A stretch of 64,000 bases of DNA from Phyto melanocephala (GCA_941918925.1 OW799234.1:11127001-11191000); one strand, 5' to 3'; shown: positions 12,526-25,101, numbered from the stretch's first letter. A program made the numbers and translations. The notes: generated by a model not told the origin, from the sequence alone.

Positions 12526-13254
12526 TAAAAAACATTTAAAAAAAAAACTAACAAATGATTTCAAGCTCAACGAACAGAACAAAATATTTTTATTTTTATT
12601 TAATTAAGGCCTTTTGCCCTCTACCATCATCTGCCTTGTCCTGTGAGTCCTTGTGCTAACTGTCATGTTTATTACGAATGCCTGTCTCAACACCTGTTCT
12701 GTTGCTGATAAATGCACATGTTTGCTGACTTTTAAACAAGAGAAAAAAAAAAAAACTGTAATGCATGCAATAAATTGTAATTGAATGGTAATTTATTTTG
12801 ATAATAAATTAACGACATGCTCAGTTATAATAAACTATAAAATGGTCATAAATATTGAGCTTAAGAAGAAACCAATGAAAGAAACAAAAATATTAAAAAT
12901 TGATTTAAATGCAATTCAGGCAAAAAATAAAATTAAATCTAGAAATTTAGCGAAAAAATTTAATTGTCCCGCAACTCAACCATTAAATTAAATTTTGAAG
13001 ACATACTAAGGTAATAACAAACTCATCAAAACTTATCAAAACGTATCAAAACGCTAAACACATATCGAAATATAAAAAATTATAAATAAATTATTTTTTC
13101 ATTCCGCCATCTTACAAGAAATCCTAAATTCAGGTAGAGATTATCTGTATTTGCAGCCATCTAGATATTCATGGAAATACCCATACATTCTGTTAATCTC
13201 AACCAAATACATGCCATACATGAACTCTGACACTCTGATTATTACAACTCTAAA

Positions 13255-13997
13255 TACAGAATAATTCACCATTCCCCATATGAAATACGTACATACATAT
13301 ATAAAAACATCCCATTGTAAAATTATAAATTTACGTATGTATGTTATAAAAAAAAAATAAAAAAAAAACAAAAAAATAAAAAAAAAATTTAAAAAATATT
13401 AAAAAAAAATTTTTTTAAAAAATTAAAAAAAAAAATTTAAATATATATAATAACTATAAAACAAAAAAAATAATAAAAAAAAATAATAAAAAAAAATTAA
13501 AAAAAAAATAATAATAAATATATAAATAATATATTAAATAAAAAATAAAAAAAAAATTAAAAAAAAATAAAAAATTTTTTTGGCTCAGCTGGGATTCGAT
13601 GCCACGTTTTCTCTAACCAGTATACATGTTTGTATGTATGTATGTTGTTGTTGTAATGTTGTTTTTGTGAAAAAAAAATGGAGGTGGTCGTGGGTTTTTG
13701 CTCATATCTCAGTTGCTTATAAATCGATGTTTCTGATTTTCAATACCGATCTACTCCCGAATATTTCTGATATTTTAATACCTCACCCGGGTCCATGCGA
13801 TATCGGGGGGCTTCATAAAGTTGATTTCAACATTCACACGGACAGACGGACAGACTGACAGAGCTTAATCGACTCCCCTATTCATACGCTTTCAGAAAAT
13901 ATATACTTTATGGGGTCGAAAATGAAAATTGTAGAAATTTCACACGGAATGACAAACCTATATATGTATACCCTTTTTCACTGTGTGAAGGGTATAA
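13255..13997 (+). mobile_element. DINE-1-like repeat, family 1, copy A
   Basis: A left part (CCATATGAAATACGTACATA) is followed by a poly-A/T spacer of variable length and then a conserved body. The body starts TTTTTTTGGCTCAGCTGGG, includes GACGGACAGAC, GACCCCATAAAGT-type sequence on the other strand and TTTCACACGGAATGAC, and ends with a hairpin TATACCC...CACTGTGTGAAGGGTATA near 13990. The open frame MAQLGFDATFSLTS across the body recurs in other copies only because the repeat is conserved; it is not a gene. Confidence 0.6.
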
Positions 13998-15132
13998 AAA
14001 TAGTGAAGCAAAGCAGTGCATAGGGATATTTAATGTGGATTAGTAACATCAATCCTAGTGTTTTATAGAGAACAGGGTACTGGTTTACAACCAGTTGAGC
14101 AAAGCGGATTGCATTCTAGGATTACATTCTGTTTAGCTAGGAAATTAGGGCACTGGCTCAGAGCAAAATAATTTTGCTTAGAAATTTTCTTGGAAGTTAC
14201 AATCAAAAAATTTTACGCTAAGCATAGATGACATTACATCTAGACAATTTCGAGAGTAGTAGAAAAGATAAGAAGGCGTAGGAAATTGATCGGAAAACAC
14301 GTCAAGCTGTCATCAACAATGGTGAAGACAAGTGGTGGAATTCTAATTGAAATAAATGAAAAAAAAACTGTACATAACAACAAAATTTAAATAAAGGAAA
14401 AAGCACAGCAAATATATATTTATTTAACCATTAATATCCTCCAAAAATATGAAGTAAACTACACAACCCTTGAATTAGCAAATACTGTTTTGCATGGTAA
14501 ACTTCACTCCACTAAACAAATTAGCAGAAATTTTTGAACGTTATTCGCGGGGTTATATCATTAAATACGCTGACCTAATCCAACTTCTTGAAACCAATAA
14601 CATTGGCGTATTCTCTAAAGCACTGACGGCAAATATTTAATTCATATTTACGGATCAAACCATGACCATGATCAAACCATCTGGAGCCTTTGCCGCATTT
14701 TCGTAGCAAAGCCCATGTTGACTATTTAACTTTGTAAATGAAAAAATTTGTTTACGTATCGTTACCTTGGACTTGACTGTGTTTATTCCAGATTAAACCC
14801 GGAAAAAAACTGGAGGTTCGTTATATATTCACGGCATATTTAAAAAATGTTTTAATCAATTAAACCATGCATGATTGAGATGGAATTAATGTTCTATGTA
14901 CATTTTTTAAAATTAGCAATGAAAGAATGTATTCGAATTATTCAAGAAAATTCCTTTTATTATTTTAGTTCAAGTATGCAGTTGGCTTTATTACAACACA
15001 AAATTCGAATATTAAAAAATCTCACCATGCTGAACCAGCTGATCTTATAAAACTTGCTAAAGCTTACCCTCTATCGCTAAAACTCTGGAAACTATATGTA
15101 TTTATATTAGTCAAAATTATCTATGTATAAAA
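13998..15132. other. Intronic stretch, nothing firm
   Basis: AT-rich sequence without a recognised gene or repeat. Confidence 0.55.
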
Positions 15133-15248
15133 GGGTGCCCCGGTAGACTAATCAGTAGTGTGCTGGTCTGCTAGTCTGGGGGTTAAAGGGATTAATACAA
15201 TGGATCTAAGTAAACTGCACAACAGCTGTCTGTTCTACCTACCTAACA
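15133..15248 (+). mobile_element. tRNA-derived SINE, copy 1 (internally deleted)
   Basis: The head GGTGCCCCGGTAGACTAATC resembles a tRNA with an A-box-like element, and it continues CAGTAGTGTGCTGGTCTGC. The B-box region is deleted after CTGGGGGTT, and the body resumes at AAGGGATTAATACAATGGAT with CTGCACAACAGCTG, ending near CTACCTACCTAAC. The same order is seen in copies 2 and 3. Confidence 0.6.
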
Positions 15249-15293
15249 AAGGCTTCAACTTTAATGTACATTTAAAGTAGATTTTAAGACTAA

Positions 15294-15410
15294 GGGCCGT
15301 ATTAATAAAAAATATTTTAAGTTTATTGAAGGCTTATTTGAAAAATTTCTCTACAACATCTTTTAAATAAGCCTTTGATAAACCTAAAATATTTTTTATG
15401 AATACAGCCC
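15294..15410. mobile_element. 117-bp MITE with ~50-bp inverted arms, TAA duplication
   Basis: The left arm GGGCCGTATTAATAAAAAAT is mirrored by the right end, whose reverse complement reads GGGCTGTATTCATAAAAAAT; the arms continue with ATTTTA...GGCTTATTT. TAA flanks both sides (15291-15293 and 15411-15413), which fits the TWA target duplication of PIF/Harbinger elements. It has no coding capacity. Confidence 0.65.
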
Positions 15411-15413
15411 TAA

Positions 15414-16984
15414 ATAAATTAAATTTTGAGCGAATTGGTAAAGTTAGGACACCAAATTAATTTCCTTTAGAACACGTTTTATATACAATTTGGAAACGTG
15501 TTTACATTAAACATTTAAGAACTTTTACACACATGAAAATCTTAAAAAAAATATAATAAAAACTTAGAAGACATACCGTCAATCAAAATCAGTTTTATAG
15601 CCTTTACGTTTCTATTTTTTTTCTTTCATAACCCCATCCAATTGTCACCGGTTTTAGCGTAGAGCAACACAACACCTAAACATCATATAATTAAAATCAT
15701 TTATCTTAATACGATAAAGAAACAAATAATTTAACTAATCATTACGTTTAAGTGAAAACAGTTTATTTTATTGCACTTATTTACCTCCGTATGCTTTTAT
15801 TTTATTTTCCATTTATTTTTCTCTTTTTTATTTTTTTGCATTTATTAGTTCAATGTTGTTCAACATACACTGTCATAAATGTGCTGCGTAAAGATATAAA
15901 ATGGGAAATTCAACAATAATGGCAGCATTACTACTTGAAATTTTCTATTCATATCACTCATACGCCTTCGTTACAGTGAGTGTGCAAATACTTTCTTTTT
16001 TTTATATCCCTAAATTATCTACTCCTTCTCCTCCTTTTCTACTCTACTCTACTATGCGCTTGTTTGTTTGTTTGTTTGTCTTTATTAATAAATGGTTGCG
16101 TAGTAAACACTACCAGCAGTAGCAACAAGAACAACAATGACTACCTGCGGTTTTTGTTGTTGCCCTTGCTGTTGTAGTCCATTTTATTGTTGTACTAAAA
16201 TATGCGTAATTTTATCTTGTTGTTAAGAAAAAACAAAATAAAAAAAAAGAATTGAAAGCAAAAAAACAAATACAAGCAGTAGTAAATATTTACGCAAAAA
16301 GCATCAAGAGTTAAAACGTGCATACACAGATGGTTGTAACTTAAAAAACATGATTCGTTAGTTGGTTGCTTGGTTGGTTGGTGGGCTATGCGGCTGGTTA
16401 GATGTTGGCAAAAATAATAGAACACCATGGGGTGCCATAAACAATAACAACAGCCAGTAGTGGGGAAAAAAATCAAACCGGCTAAAACATAAAAAAAAAT
16501 AACAACAACAACAATAAACCTAGCAACAACAATGTAGACATTTAACAGCAAAAATCAGTATACATTTTTATGAACATACTCATTCGCTCACTCTTTTCTT
16601 CTTACTCACTCTCAGTGCTACTAAAGATATATATTGAAACACATGCATTCATACACATATAAACGACAGCAACATTCATATGTACAGCAATAACAACAAA
16701 AATAGGAAATAAGTCTAGCACGTAAATGAAATAGGGTTTCCGTTTTTATTAATTTCAATAAACATACCAACAAAAATAAAATCAACTACACACATATGGG
16801 CATTTCCATAGAATAATAGAAGACAAAGAAATTATTATTTTGTTCTAAAAAGTTGTTTGGCTGTTGGTTAGTCAATCAATACGAAATGGCTGAACTGCAT
16901 TAAGTGAAGCCTAAAAAGAGTTGGAATTAACCTAAAACAATGTTGAAAATTTATCAATTCTACAGTTGGTCGCTCAAGAAGTAA
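15414..16984. other. Intronic stretch, simple repeats only
   Basis: It holds low-complexity runs such as (TTTG)n near 16061 and CAA-rich stretches near 16500. The ORFs at 15901-16177 and 16195-16551 have low-complexity translations (Tyr/Phe/Leu) and no domain. Confidence 0.6.
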
Positions 16985-17535
16985 CGAGCTTCACCTAAAT
17001 GACTCTCAAGGGGAGATAACAAATTCACACCAAGAGAAAGCTGACTGTCTTAATGACTACTTTTTAAAGTCAGTTGAAAATCTAAAAAGATAAATTACGA
17101 ACTAGCAATAAGATACCTGTAATTCGTGAGCAGCTATGTATGAATTACCTCTTCGTTTTGATCTTGGTCATTTTACAATAAATGATATTTAAAATGTTTT
17201 TGCTGACATCATAGAAGATAAGAGCCCTGTTTGTGAGATTATTACAGCTTAATTTGTTAAACGATGTTTAAAAGAAATAGGGCCAATATTATGGCATATT
17301 TTTAATAAAATGTTCTTAAGATCCATCAAATAGTTCCTAAACCTAAAGAAGTTAATGCTTGGACTGTTAAGAAATATTCTCTAATTGCGGTACTATTGGC
17401 AGTAGTTTCAACTTTTGAAAATATTATTTACGAGCGGTTATCACATTACATGTAAAAGAATTTTTTATTAAACGACTGTCGGTTTGGTTCTAGGAAAGGC
17501 TGTGGTGCTGAAGATGCAGTTCTAAATGTAGTTCG
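16985..17535 (+). pseudogene. LINE relic: reverse transcriptase fingers/palm fragment
   Basis: A frame near 17336-17543 reads VPKPKEVNAWTVKKYSLIAV, then FENIIYERLSHYM, a stop, and NDCRFGSRKGCGAEDAVLNV. This matches the order of conserved reverse-transcriptase blocks upstream of the catalytic Asp in non-LTR elements (PKP...YRPIAVLP...FEKII...QFGFRKG...). The part before it, from about 16985, is consistent with the same ORF but is broken. The catalytic YADD region is absent because SINE copy 2 follows directly. Confidence 0.65.
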
Positions 17536-17552
17536 ATTTATTTGTATTGGTA

Positions 17553-17750
17553 TAGGTTAGGTTAGGTAGAACAGGCTGCTGTTGTGCAGCTCACTTGGGT
17601 CCATTATATTGATCCCTTTGTGATACCTGAATAGAAAAGTAAGAATAGAATAGAAAGGAAGCAGACAAGTCCAGAGTCTCCGGCGGGAATCGAAACCGCA
17701 ACCCCCAAACTAGCAGAACAGCACACTGCTGACTAGTCCATGAGGGCTAA
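17553..17750 (-). mobile_element. tRNA-derived SINE, copy 2
   Basis: On the minus strand it starts TTAGCCCTCATGGACTAGTC with an A-box-like TGGACTAGTCAG, then GGTTTCGATTCCCGCC, an almost perfect B box, about 40 bases later. The body carries GGGATCAATATAATGG and CTGCACAACAGC, and the tail is CTACCTAACCTAACC. It is the most complete copy of the family in this window. It lies right against the truncated LINE fragment at 17535, so it may mark an insertion or rearrangement point. Confidence 0.72.
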
Positions 17751-18024
17751 GTTATAGAGAAGGACCATAAGTTACTTTTCTTATTTTTATTTTCTTATTT
17801 TCTAAATTTGTAAGTCTTAAATTTAAAGATTAACCAGCATTGATCTTGGCTGAGAAAGCAGATATGTCGCTGATATGAGCTCGCAGTACTTTACATTTTT
17901 TTTGATAAAATTAATAAGGGAAACAAGTTTTATAGTGAAGTTTTTATTTTTAATTCAATAACAAGCATATTAACCGCTACTTCGATAGCCCAGTTCTTGC
18001 TTTTTATCAAATACTCAAGTTATT

Positions 18025-18835
18025 TTTTATACCCGCCACCAAAGAAATGGCGGGTGTATATTCATTTTGTCACTCCGTTTGTAACACATCGAAATATACA
18101 TTTTAGACCCCATTAAGTAATTATATTCTAAATCGGGGTTTGATTTGATGACGATCTAGCTATTTCCGTCCGTCTGTCCGTCCGTCTTTCCGTCCGTCTT
18201 TCCATCCGTCCGTCTGTTGAAAGCACGATAGAGGTTGGACCAAAAAAATCTAGGGGGCTCAAATTTTGCCAGAATATATTGAAAATGGGCTAAATCGGAA
18301 TATTAGGAAGAGAGTTATAGCTCATAATACAATAGTAGGTTAAAGAAAACGGTGTCCTTCCAACATCGAATAAAATGGAATTGTTTCTAAACGCATTAAC
18401 GTAGACTCATGAAACTTCGAATATATATTTTCTAAGTAAAAAAAAATATTTTTTCTTGAAAACGGCTTAAATCTATGCCTTAGGAAAGGAGTTATCGATC
18501 AAAATGTACGAAAATTTTTACTGTACAGTGTATTTTTCGGTATATTCAAAATTTAAAACGTAATAAAACGGACAAAAATAGATGTACGATTCTGAAATTT
18601 TACAAGCATTGCTTTTTGGTTAAAGGCCTTGCTCTTACGGAAAATAAATGTGACACGCCCACTTTTACGCCCACCTCTCACATAACGATTAATCTCAAAT
18701 TCATATAATTTCTCTATGGACAAAGTTTTTTTAAAGAATTAAGGACTATAATGAATTGTCTCAGTTTTATTTATTAGCAGAAACCTTATTGACACGCCTA
18801 CTTTAACGCCCACTTTTATTGAAAGACAAAATTTA
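18025..18835 (+). mobile_element. DINE-like repeat, family 2
   Basis: It opens with a hairpin TATACCCGCCACCAAAGAAA / TGGCGGGTGTATA, then sequence resembling the DINE-1 leader, a (TCCG/TCTG)n minisatellite at about 18163-18219, and blocks containing CACGCCCACTTTTACGCCCA near 18655 and 18795. It resembles the inverted copy at 10380-11400. It is followed directly by the 120-bp tandem array. Confidence 0.55.
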
Positions 18836-18859
18836 CGAAAAAATTTTACTAGCATGAAT

Positions 18860-20215
18860 GAATATGAAAAAAATAAGAGTAACACTTTGTCCTGTACTAA
18901 AATCCTCAAAGTTAACTTGGATTATAGGGAAAAAAGGATCTCAATAGTCTCACTTGGAATCAGTAGTCCTTCATTTTACAATTCTTATCGTAAAAAATGC
19001 AAAAAAAAAACCATAAAAATTCAAAAAAGTACCTTTTTAGTTGCCCGTAACATTTTCAAATTTCAAAATTCTAGTTTCACAAATGTTGAAAACACATAAA
19101 GTACCATAAAAATTCACAAAAGTACCTTTTTGGTCGCTCATAACATTTTCAGTCTCAACTTGTATTAATAGTCACTAATTTCAAAATTCTAGCCTCACAA
19201 ACGTTGAAAATACAAAAAGTACCATAAAATGCAAAAAAGTACCTTTTTGGTCATCCATAACATTTTCAGCCTCAGCTTGGACAAATAGTTTCTAGTTTCA
19301 TAATTCTAGCTTCATAAACGAAGAAAATACAAAAAGTACCCAAAAAACAGAAAAGTACCTTTTATGGGTTTTCCAAAACAATGTATAAATTCCAAGTTTA
19401 AAATATTTAATTATTTATGCAACAAAAAAATATTTTTATAAACATGATTTAATTTACCCTATTTTGCATAAATCAATAGTCCCTGATTGTACAATTCTAG
19501 CTTTATAAACGTTAAAAATACAAAAAGTACCATAAAAATTCACAAAAGTACCTTTTTTGGTCGCCCATAACATTTTCAGTATCACTTGAAATCAATAGTC
19601 CCTGATTGTACAATTCTAGCTTCATAAACGTTGAAAATACAAAAAGTACCATAAAAATGCGAAAAAGTATCTTTTTGGTCTTCCATAACATTTTCAGCCT
19701 CAGCTTGGACAAATAGTGTTTAGTTTCATAATTCTAGCTTCATAAACGAAGAAAATACAAAAAGTACCCAAAAAGCAGAAAAGTACCTTTTATGGGTTTT
19801 CCAAATCAATGTATAAATTCCAAGTTTAAAATGTTTAATTATTTATGCAACAAAAAAATATTTTCATAGACATGATTTAATTTACCATATTTTGCATAAA
19901 TCAATAGTTCCTGATTGTACAATTCTAGCTTTATAAACGTTAAAAATACAAAAAGTACCATAAAAATTCACAAAAGTACCTTTTTTGGTCGCCCATAACA
20001 TTTTCAGTATCACTTGAAATCAATAGTCCCTGATTGTACAATTCTAGATTCACAAACGTTAAAAATACAAAAAGTACCATAAAAATGCGAAAAAGTACCT
20101 TTTTGGTCATCCATAATATTTTCAGCCTCAGCTTAGACAAATAGTTTCTAGTTTCATAATTCTATCTTCATAAACGTAAAAAATACAAAAAAATATTTTC
20201 ATAGACATGATTTAA
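18860..20215 (+). repeat. ~120-bp tandem array with ~428-bp higher-order period
   Basis: The unit reads about ACAAAAAGTACCATAAAAAT ... AAAGTACCTTTTTGGTC ... CATAACATTTTCAG ... AATTCTAGCTTCATAAACG. Unit starts are visible near 19084, 19204, 19319, 19508, 19629, 19747, 19937, 20058 and 20175. Three units plus a spacer (AAATGTTTAATTATTTATGC) form a super-unit: 19500-19927 and 19928-20215 correspond with an offset of about 428. Short minus-strand ORFs repeated at that offset are by-products. Confidence 0.75.
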
Positions 20216-20975
20216 AAATAAAAATTTTTATGTTCTAAAACGTACCAAACTGTTTTCCCGATTTTTCCCCTTTCTACCCGAAACGAATGTGTCTCAATTT
20301 TAGTTTTCTATGTCTAGCGAAATTCCTATTACAATTTGTTCCTAATTAATAATTAGAAATTATACACATTTTCCAGTGTGTTTCCCTTTTTGGTACTTTT
20401 TGTTTGTCCCCCTAAAAGTGTCTAAAAATTACACCTAAATAATTGTCCATATTCTAATAGGCAGTAATAATTATCAAATTTTGAACCATTGAATAATATT
20501 AGAACATTATTTAAAAAAAAAGTACCATAAAGAGGGACAATTTTCACCCCTCTACATGAGGGGTGAAAATTTTTTTTCGCGCATTACTGAAAACAGTTTA
20601 CACTTTTTCCTAGCTTTATGTGTTTGGAAGTTACATATGGCACCAGAAAAGTACTAAATTTTAGTTCTTACCCGTTTTTTCCCCTTAGGGCTTGAAAATT
20701 CATAAAATGGTCAGACACCTTTGAGCTTAATATTTGTGTAAATTACAATACTTTTTCAAGTTAATTTGTATCATTTTTCGTTTAGCAGATATAAGATTAC
20801 TGATTTTACCCGTTTTTACCCTTTTTTACTCCCTTTAAAGTACGAATTTCCAAAAATTTCCTCTTAGTGGAGCTATACATCGAAAGAGGAACCGATAGTC
20901 CAAATTTCTCTAGCTCTTTGCGCTTGGGCTGTGCGATGATGAATCAGTCAGTCAGTCACATTACTTCTTTTATAT
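20216..20975. repeat. Unclassified interspersed repeat flanking the array
   Basis: It contains CCCGTTTTT-type motifs several times (TTTTCCCGATTTTTCCCC, TTACCCGTTTTTACCC), sequence like the array's AAAGTACC motif, and ends GATGATGAATCAGTCAGTCA then a short ATATAAATAGATA. This looks like the terminal region of a mobile element, but I cannot assign it. Confidence 0.4.
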
Positions 20976-23040
20976 AAATAGATAAAGGTCGGGGCCTTAT
21001 ATCTTCAAGAAAGAGAATTTAGACAGAGCAAAAGTCAAGTATATTACTATTGGTGTAGGCAAAAAGTCAATCTTAAGGGTAAAATTTTTTCAGCTAATCC
21101 TTTCATATAAAAAGTAACATGCTCAGTTATGCTTTAGGAATTAAAAACATGAATCCAAATGCTTCAGCATGAAAATATGACAATAGAAATAAAATAGTGT
21201 ATTTTGGTTCGCAGATTTTTGTATTTTCTTATAAGCAGCCGAAAACAAGCTCTATTTTTCTGTCACTTTCTTGATTATATATCTATTGATAATACAATGC
21301 TAACACTTAATCAACGAAATCTATTTCTAATACTAAATCAAATGCTACCAAAACCCTGTAGACAACTGTAAGATTTCTTCATTTTGAAAGATTTTGCATA
21401 TGACGTTCTTGAGTGTGGAAATGCCCATATAATAAAACATTCTAAATACTTACTTACACATATATTTGATATATTTTTAATATCATCAAACAACATTTAC
21501 ATCTAAAGCATAATAATTTATGTTTGTTTGGTATTTATTTGAATTGGTTTGTATGTGTGAGTTTGTAAACAACAATGATTCATCGTTAGGTTGGCTCCCA
21601 GGCAATACAACAAGCAGAAACTCAATTCTAAATTTAAATAAATAATCCATGATCCTGTGTGTTTTATTTTATTTATTTAGTCAGATACACATACACTAAA
21701 GTAGCATATAAAACGGCTGTAGGGGTGTTACAAAGTTTGCCCAAAATTTATCATAAACTTAAATTAAGAACATTAAATGGAAATTTTAAAATAAATAAAT
21801 AATAAAATTAATTCTTTTTTTAAATAAATATTTACTGCAAAACTTTTTCTTTTTTTTCTCCTAAAATGTAAAATTTTTTACTTTGTATGGCCTGTAGCTA
21901 AAAATCGTATTTATTAATAAATATTCTTTAGCTTTCGGTGTCTTAACTCATAAAATATTTGTATTGCCTAACTAAGTAATACCCTTCAGCACATGTCTCA
22001 TATGTACTCATGTGCTCGTAAACTACAAGCACACGCGTTACCATGCAATATTGACGTAAAATCTTGTAACAGCATTTAGCCGATAAAAAGAAAAAAGCAA
22101 AACATTTATGTAATTTTTTCTTTTTTTCCAATATCTAAATTCTCAGCCTCTTTAACAAGGGGGCTCAAGTAGGAAAAAGTACGCCACAACACATTTATGA
22201 CTTTATGACATTGAAGCCTTAGGAAAATTGAAAGTAAAATCAATGTTGGTATCGCTACATGTACCCAGGGCAACATGTGTTTATGTCTGCTTCCACTAAT
22301 ATGTGTGTGTATGTGTAGTTCTATGCATTAAATTTATGTATGTATGTAAAAGACTTTATTAAAAATCTATAATATTTTGTTAAAGAATTTTTTTAATTTC
22401 ACTTTCAGCTTTAGCTCATTAGAAGTATTAAATTAAAAATAAAATATCTAAAGTGAAAAAAAAATTCTAACCAAAGTTTTAGAGAAAAAAAATTATAAAC
22501 AAATAACTAAATTTGTTACAGATCTTGTTATAGACTTTTGGAAACCTAAACTTAACATTACAATCATACATATTGCTAAAGTTTTGCTCATCAGAAACAC
22601 ACTTTTCTAATATTTAGTTTTTTAGTTGTCTTCACTGTCACACTTTATCTTTAGGTAAAATATTTCCATTTAAAATAGTCTGCAATGTGTCATAAAAATT
22701 TAAATTAAATTTAATTTAAATCTTTTTTTTTTCATATGCAAGTAATACATAGTTATTGTATTCACCAGATGTCCTAAGTGTCGTATTGTCATATCGTTCT
22801 AATTTTACAAACAGTTTTAAGTGACTAAAAAATATGGTATTGTTTACTGTAAAATTTTTAGGTCTTTACAAAATAAAAAAAAGATGTGACATTTTGAAAA
22901 TACCACACTCAGGACTTCTTGCGAATACACCAACTATATATGATTTAAATAAAAAAATTGAGAGTACCCTTAAAGTATGTCATATATTAGTTATATTTAC
23001 CAAGCTAAACCCGTTTTTCTTCAAAAAGAAAGCAACCAAG
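20976..23040. other. Intronic stretch, nothing firm
   Basis: AT-rich. No domain-bearing ORF was found; the ORFs at 21943 and 22834 are AT-driven noise. Confidence 0.55.
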
Positions 23041-24965
23041 AAAAAATATGTTGTCACATGCATGTGACATATAACAAAAAGTTCAGTAAATAAAAAAAAA
23101 TTAAAAATTTAACGAGCTTAGTATTTCGGCACATAGTTTCTGCAGAAAATAATAGACTAGAAATGTTGTGTCACATACATATGACAAAATAACAAATAGT
23201 TCATGAAATTCTTTAAAACCTTTAACCAGATAACTACTTATTACGGATTTATTTACTTCTATATTTACTTATAAACAAAGAGCTAGTATTATGTCACATA
23301 TATATATGTGACACATATAAATTAGCTTAGGAAATATTTTAAAAGACTTGAAAACATAACCAGTTCACCACCAAATTTTTCGTTATTTTTTTATTTCTGT
23401 AGAAATCCTCAAAAACAAAAAAAGAATTATGTCACATATATGTATGTGACACATAAAAAATAATTTACGGTATTTGTTAAAAGCTTTAAAATTTTACTTT
23501 ACGCTCTGAGAAGAAATTTGTTTAAAACAGATCATGTCACATATATGTGACATATAAAGAAAATATATAAAAAATATTAGCTAGTTCCCTACTTAAATTT
23601 TTTAAGTTTTCTATAGGAACTCATAATATTAAATATATCACAAATGAGGGACACATGAAAGATGTAGGGCGATAGTTTTGTCATATATCTCTCATATATT
23701 GCTCTAATAAATTCAGTTATGTGTTTTTACTGAGTTTTCAGGAGAGCAAATAAAGTGATTTATTTTGTTACTTTAGAGCATTAAACTTGGGCATACTGAC
23801 TATTGTTTATTTTTGAACCCATCAATATATCAATAACGGTTTTGTGGATTTATGTCCAACCAATAATGGTTCAAAAGACAGCAAAATTTTTTTTAAATGT
23901 CACATAACCGCTTTTGTCATAACAGCGACAATATGTCTCTATATCTGACACATATAATATTTCTTAGAACTTCTTGAATAAAACTTTGAAACTTAACAGG
24001 TTTACCACTCATACACCTGAGGCGTTTGCTGCTTAAACTCACAATTAGGAAATATTATGTCGGTAATAAGTTAGAAGAAGCGCTTAAAACATATCAGATA
24101 TCGTTAATAGCAAGTAGAAAGGTACTAACTCAAATAATTGTTACTTTACAGGAGAATGCAAAAATGTTATAGAAACTGTATTATCATAATGTTGTTTCTT
24201 TTGTAAAATTGCTTGTTAAACTGTTATTTTTGATTCTATTGCATTAAGTTTTTGTGTCAAGGTGTATTTGTATGACATGTCTTCGAATCACTGAAAACAC
24301 TCAATTTCGTACAAAACACGAGTTAGGGCATATGTTGTTGAGTAGCTAGCAAATGAAGACAGTTTTATATATATTCACAATCAAATATTAAATATTATAC
24401 ATGTGACATATAAATTAGTTTAAAGTATATTGGTTAAGTCTTACTTATTTCGCAATTTCATAATATCGTACTTGTCACATATATGTGACATACAAAAGAA
24501 ATTCGTGGTGGTTTTTGAAAAACCTTAAAAATCTAACAGTTTCACTACCATTATATAATTTTTGCACTGTGAATAGAAATCCACAAACTAAAAATTGTAT
24601 GTCACATATATATGTGACATAAAGAAATTTTGAAAGGCAAACCTAAAAAATTTGCATCTCAACAAATTTAAGTGAAATCAGCAGAAAAGCACAAACTTTA
24701 CATGTGTCACATGTATGTGACATACAAAACAATCTTTCGAAAAATTTGTTTTGCATTTGCTTAGAAACTCCTAAACAAAAAATATAATGTCACATATTGT
24801 GAATATGTGACAAATAAAAAAGTTCGCAGATTAAGCCAAGATACACTAAGTTTATGCACAAGCCACACTACTCACATATGCATCATATTGTACCAGAAAT
24901 CGGAATGAACTAGAAGCTATCTTAAATTAAATGGTGATGAAAATGTGACACATGTGACATAAGCC
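23041..24965. repeat. Array of TGTCA...TGACA palindromes
   Basis: Perfect or near-perfect dyads around TGTCACATATATGTGACA recur at 23052-23069, 23169-23185, 23292-23313, 23430-23451, 23534-23553, 24473-24490, 24599-24620, 24705-24722 and 24788-24812, with half-sites near 24400 and 24943. The palindrome centre varies (GC, AT, ATAT, ATGT) but symmetry is mostly kept. Sequence between palindromes is a diverged tandem unit of about 100-140 bp with recognisable pieces (AGAAATCC, AAACATAACAG). The 23560-24390 part is degraded. It sits in intron 2, ending about 140 bases from exon 2. Confidence 0.75.
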
Positions 24966-25101
24966 TAAAATAATTTTTAAAATTTTTTTAAATATTTTTG
25001 TGTCTCTGAGGACTAATGGCTTAGAAAATATTTGTAAAGTCTTTGTTTTAAAAAATTTAATTTTTGTTTGACAAAAAGTAAAATTTAAGACTATAACTTA
25101 C

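Noticed and set aside
16195..16551. 118-residue minus-strand ORF as a membrane protein
   Set aside because: Hydrophobic composition comes from CAA/AAT-rich repeats; there is no splice context and no domain.
19512..20140. Two almost identical 66-residue ORFs as a gene pair
   Set aside because: They are the same position in two super-units of the 120-bp tandem array.
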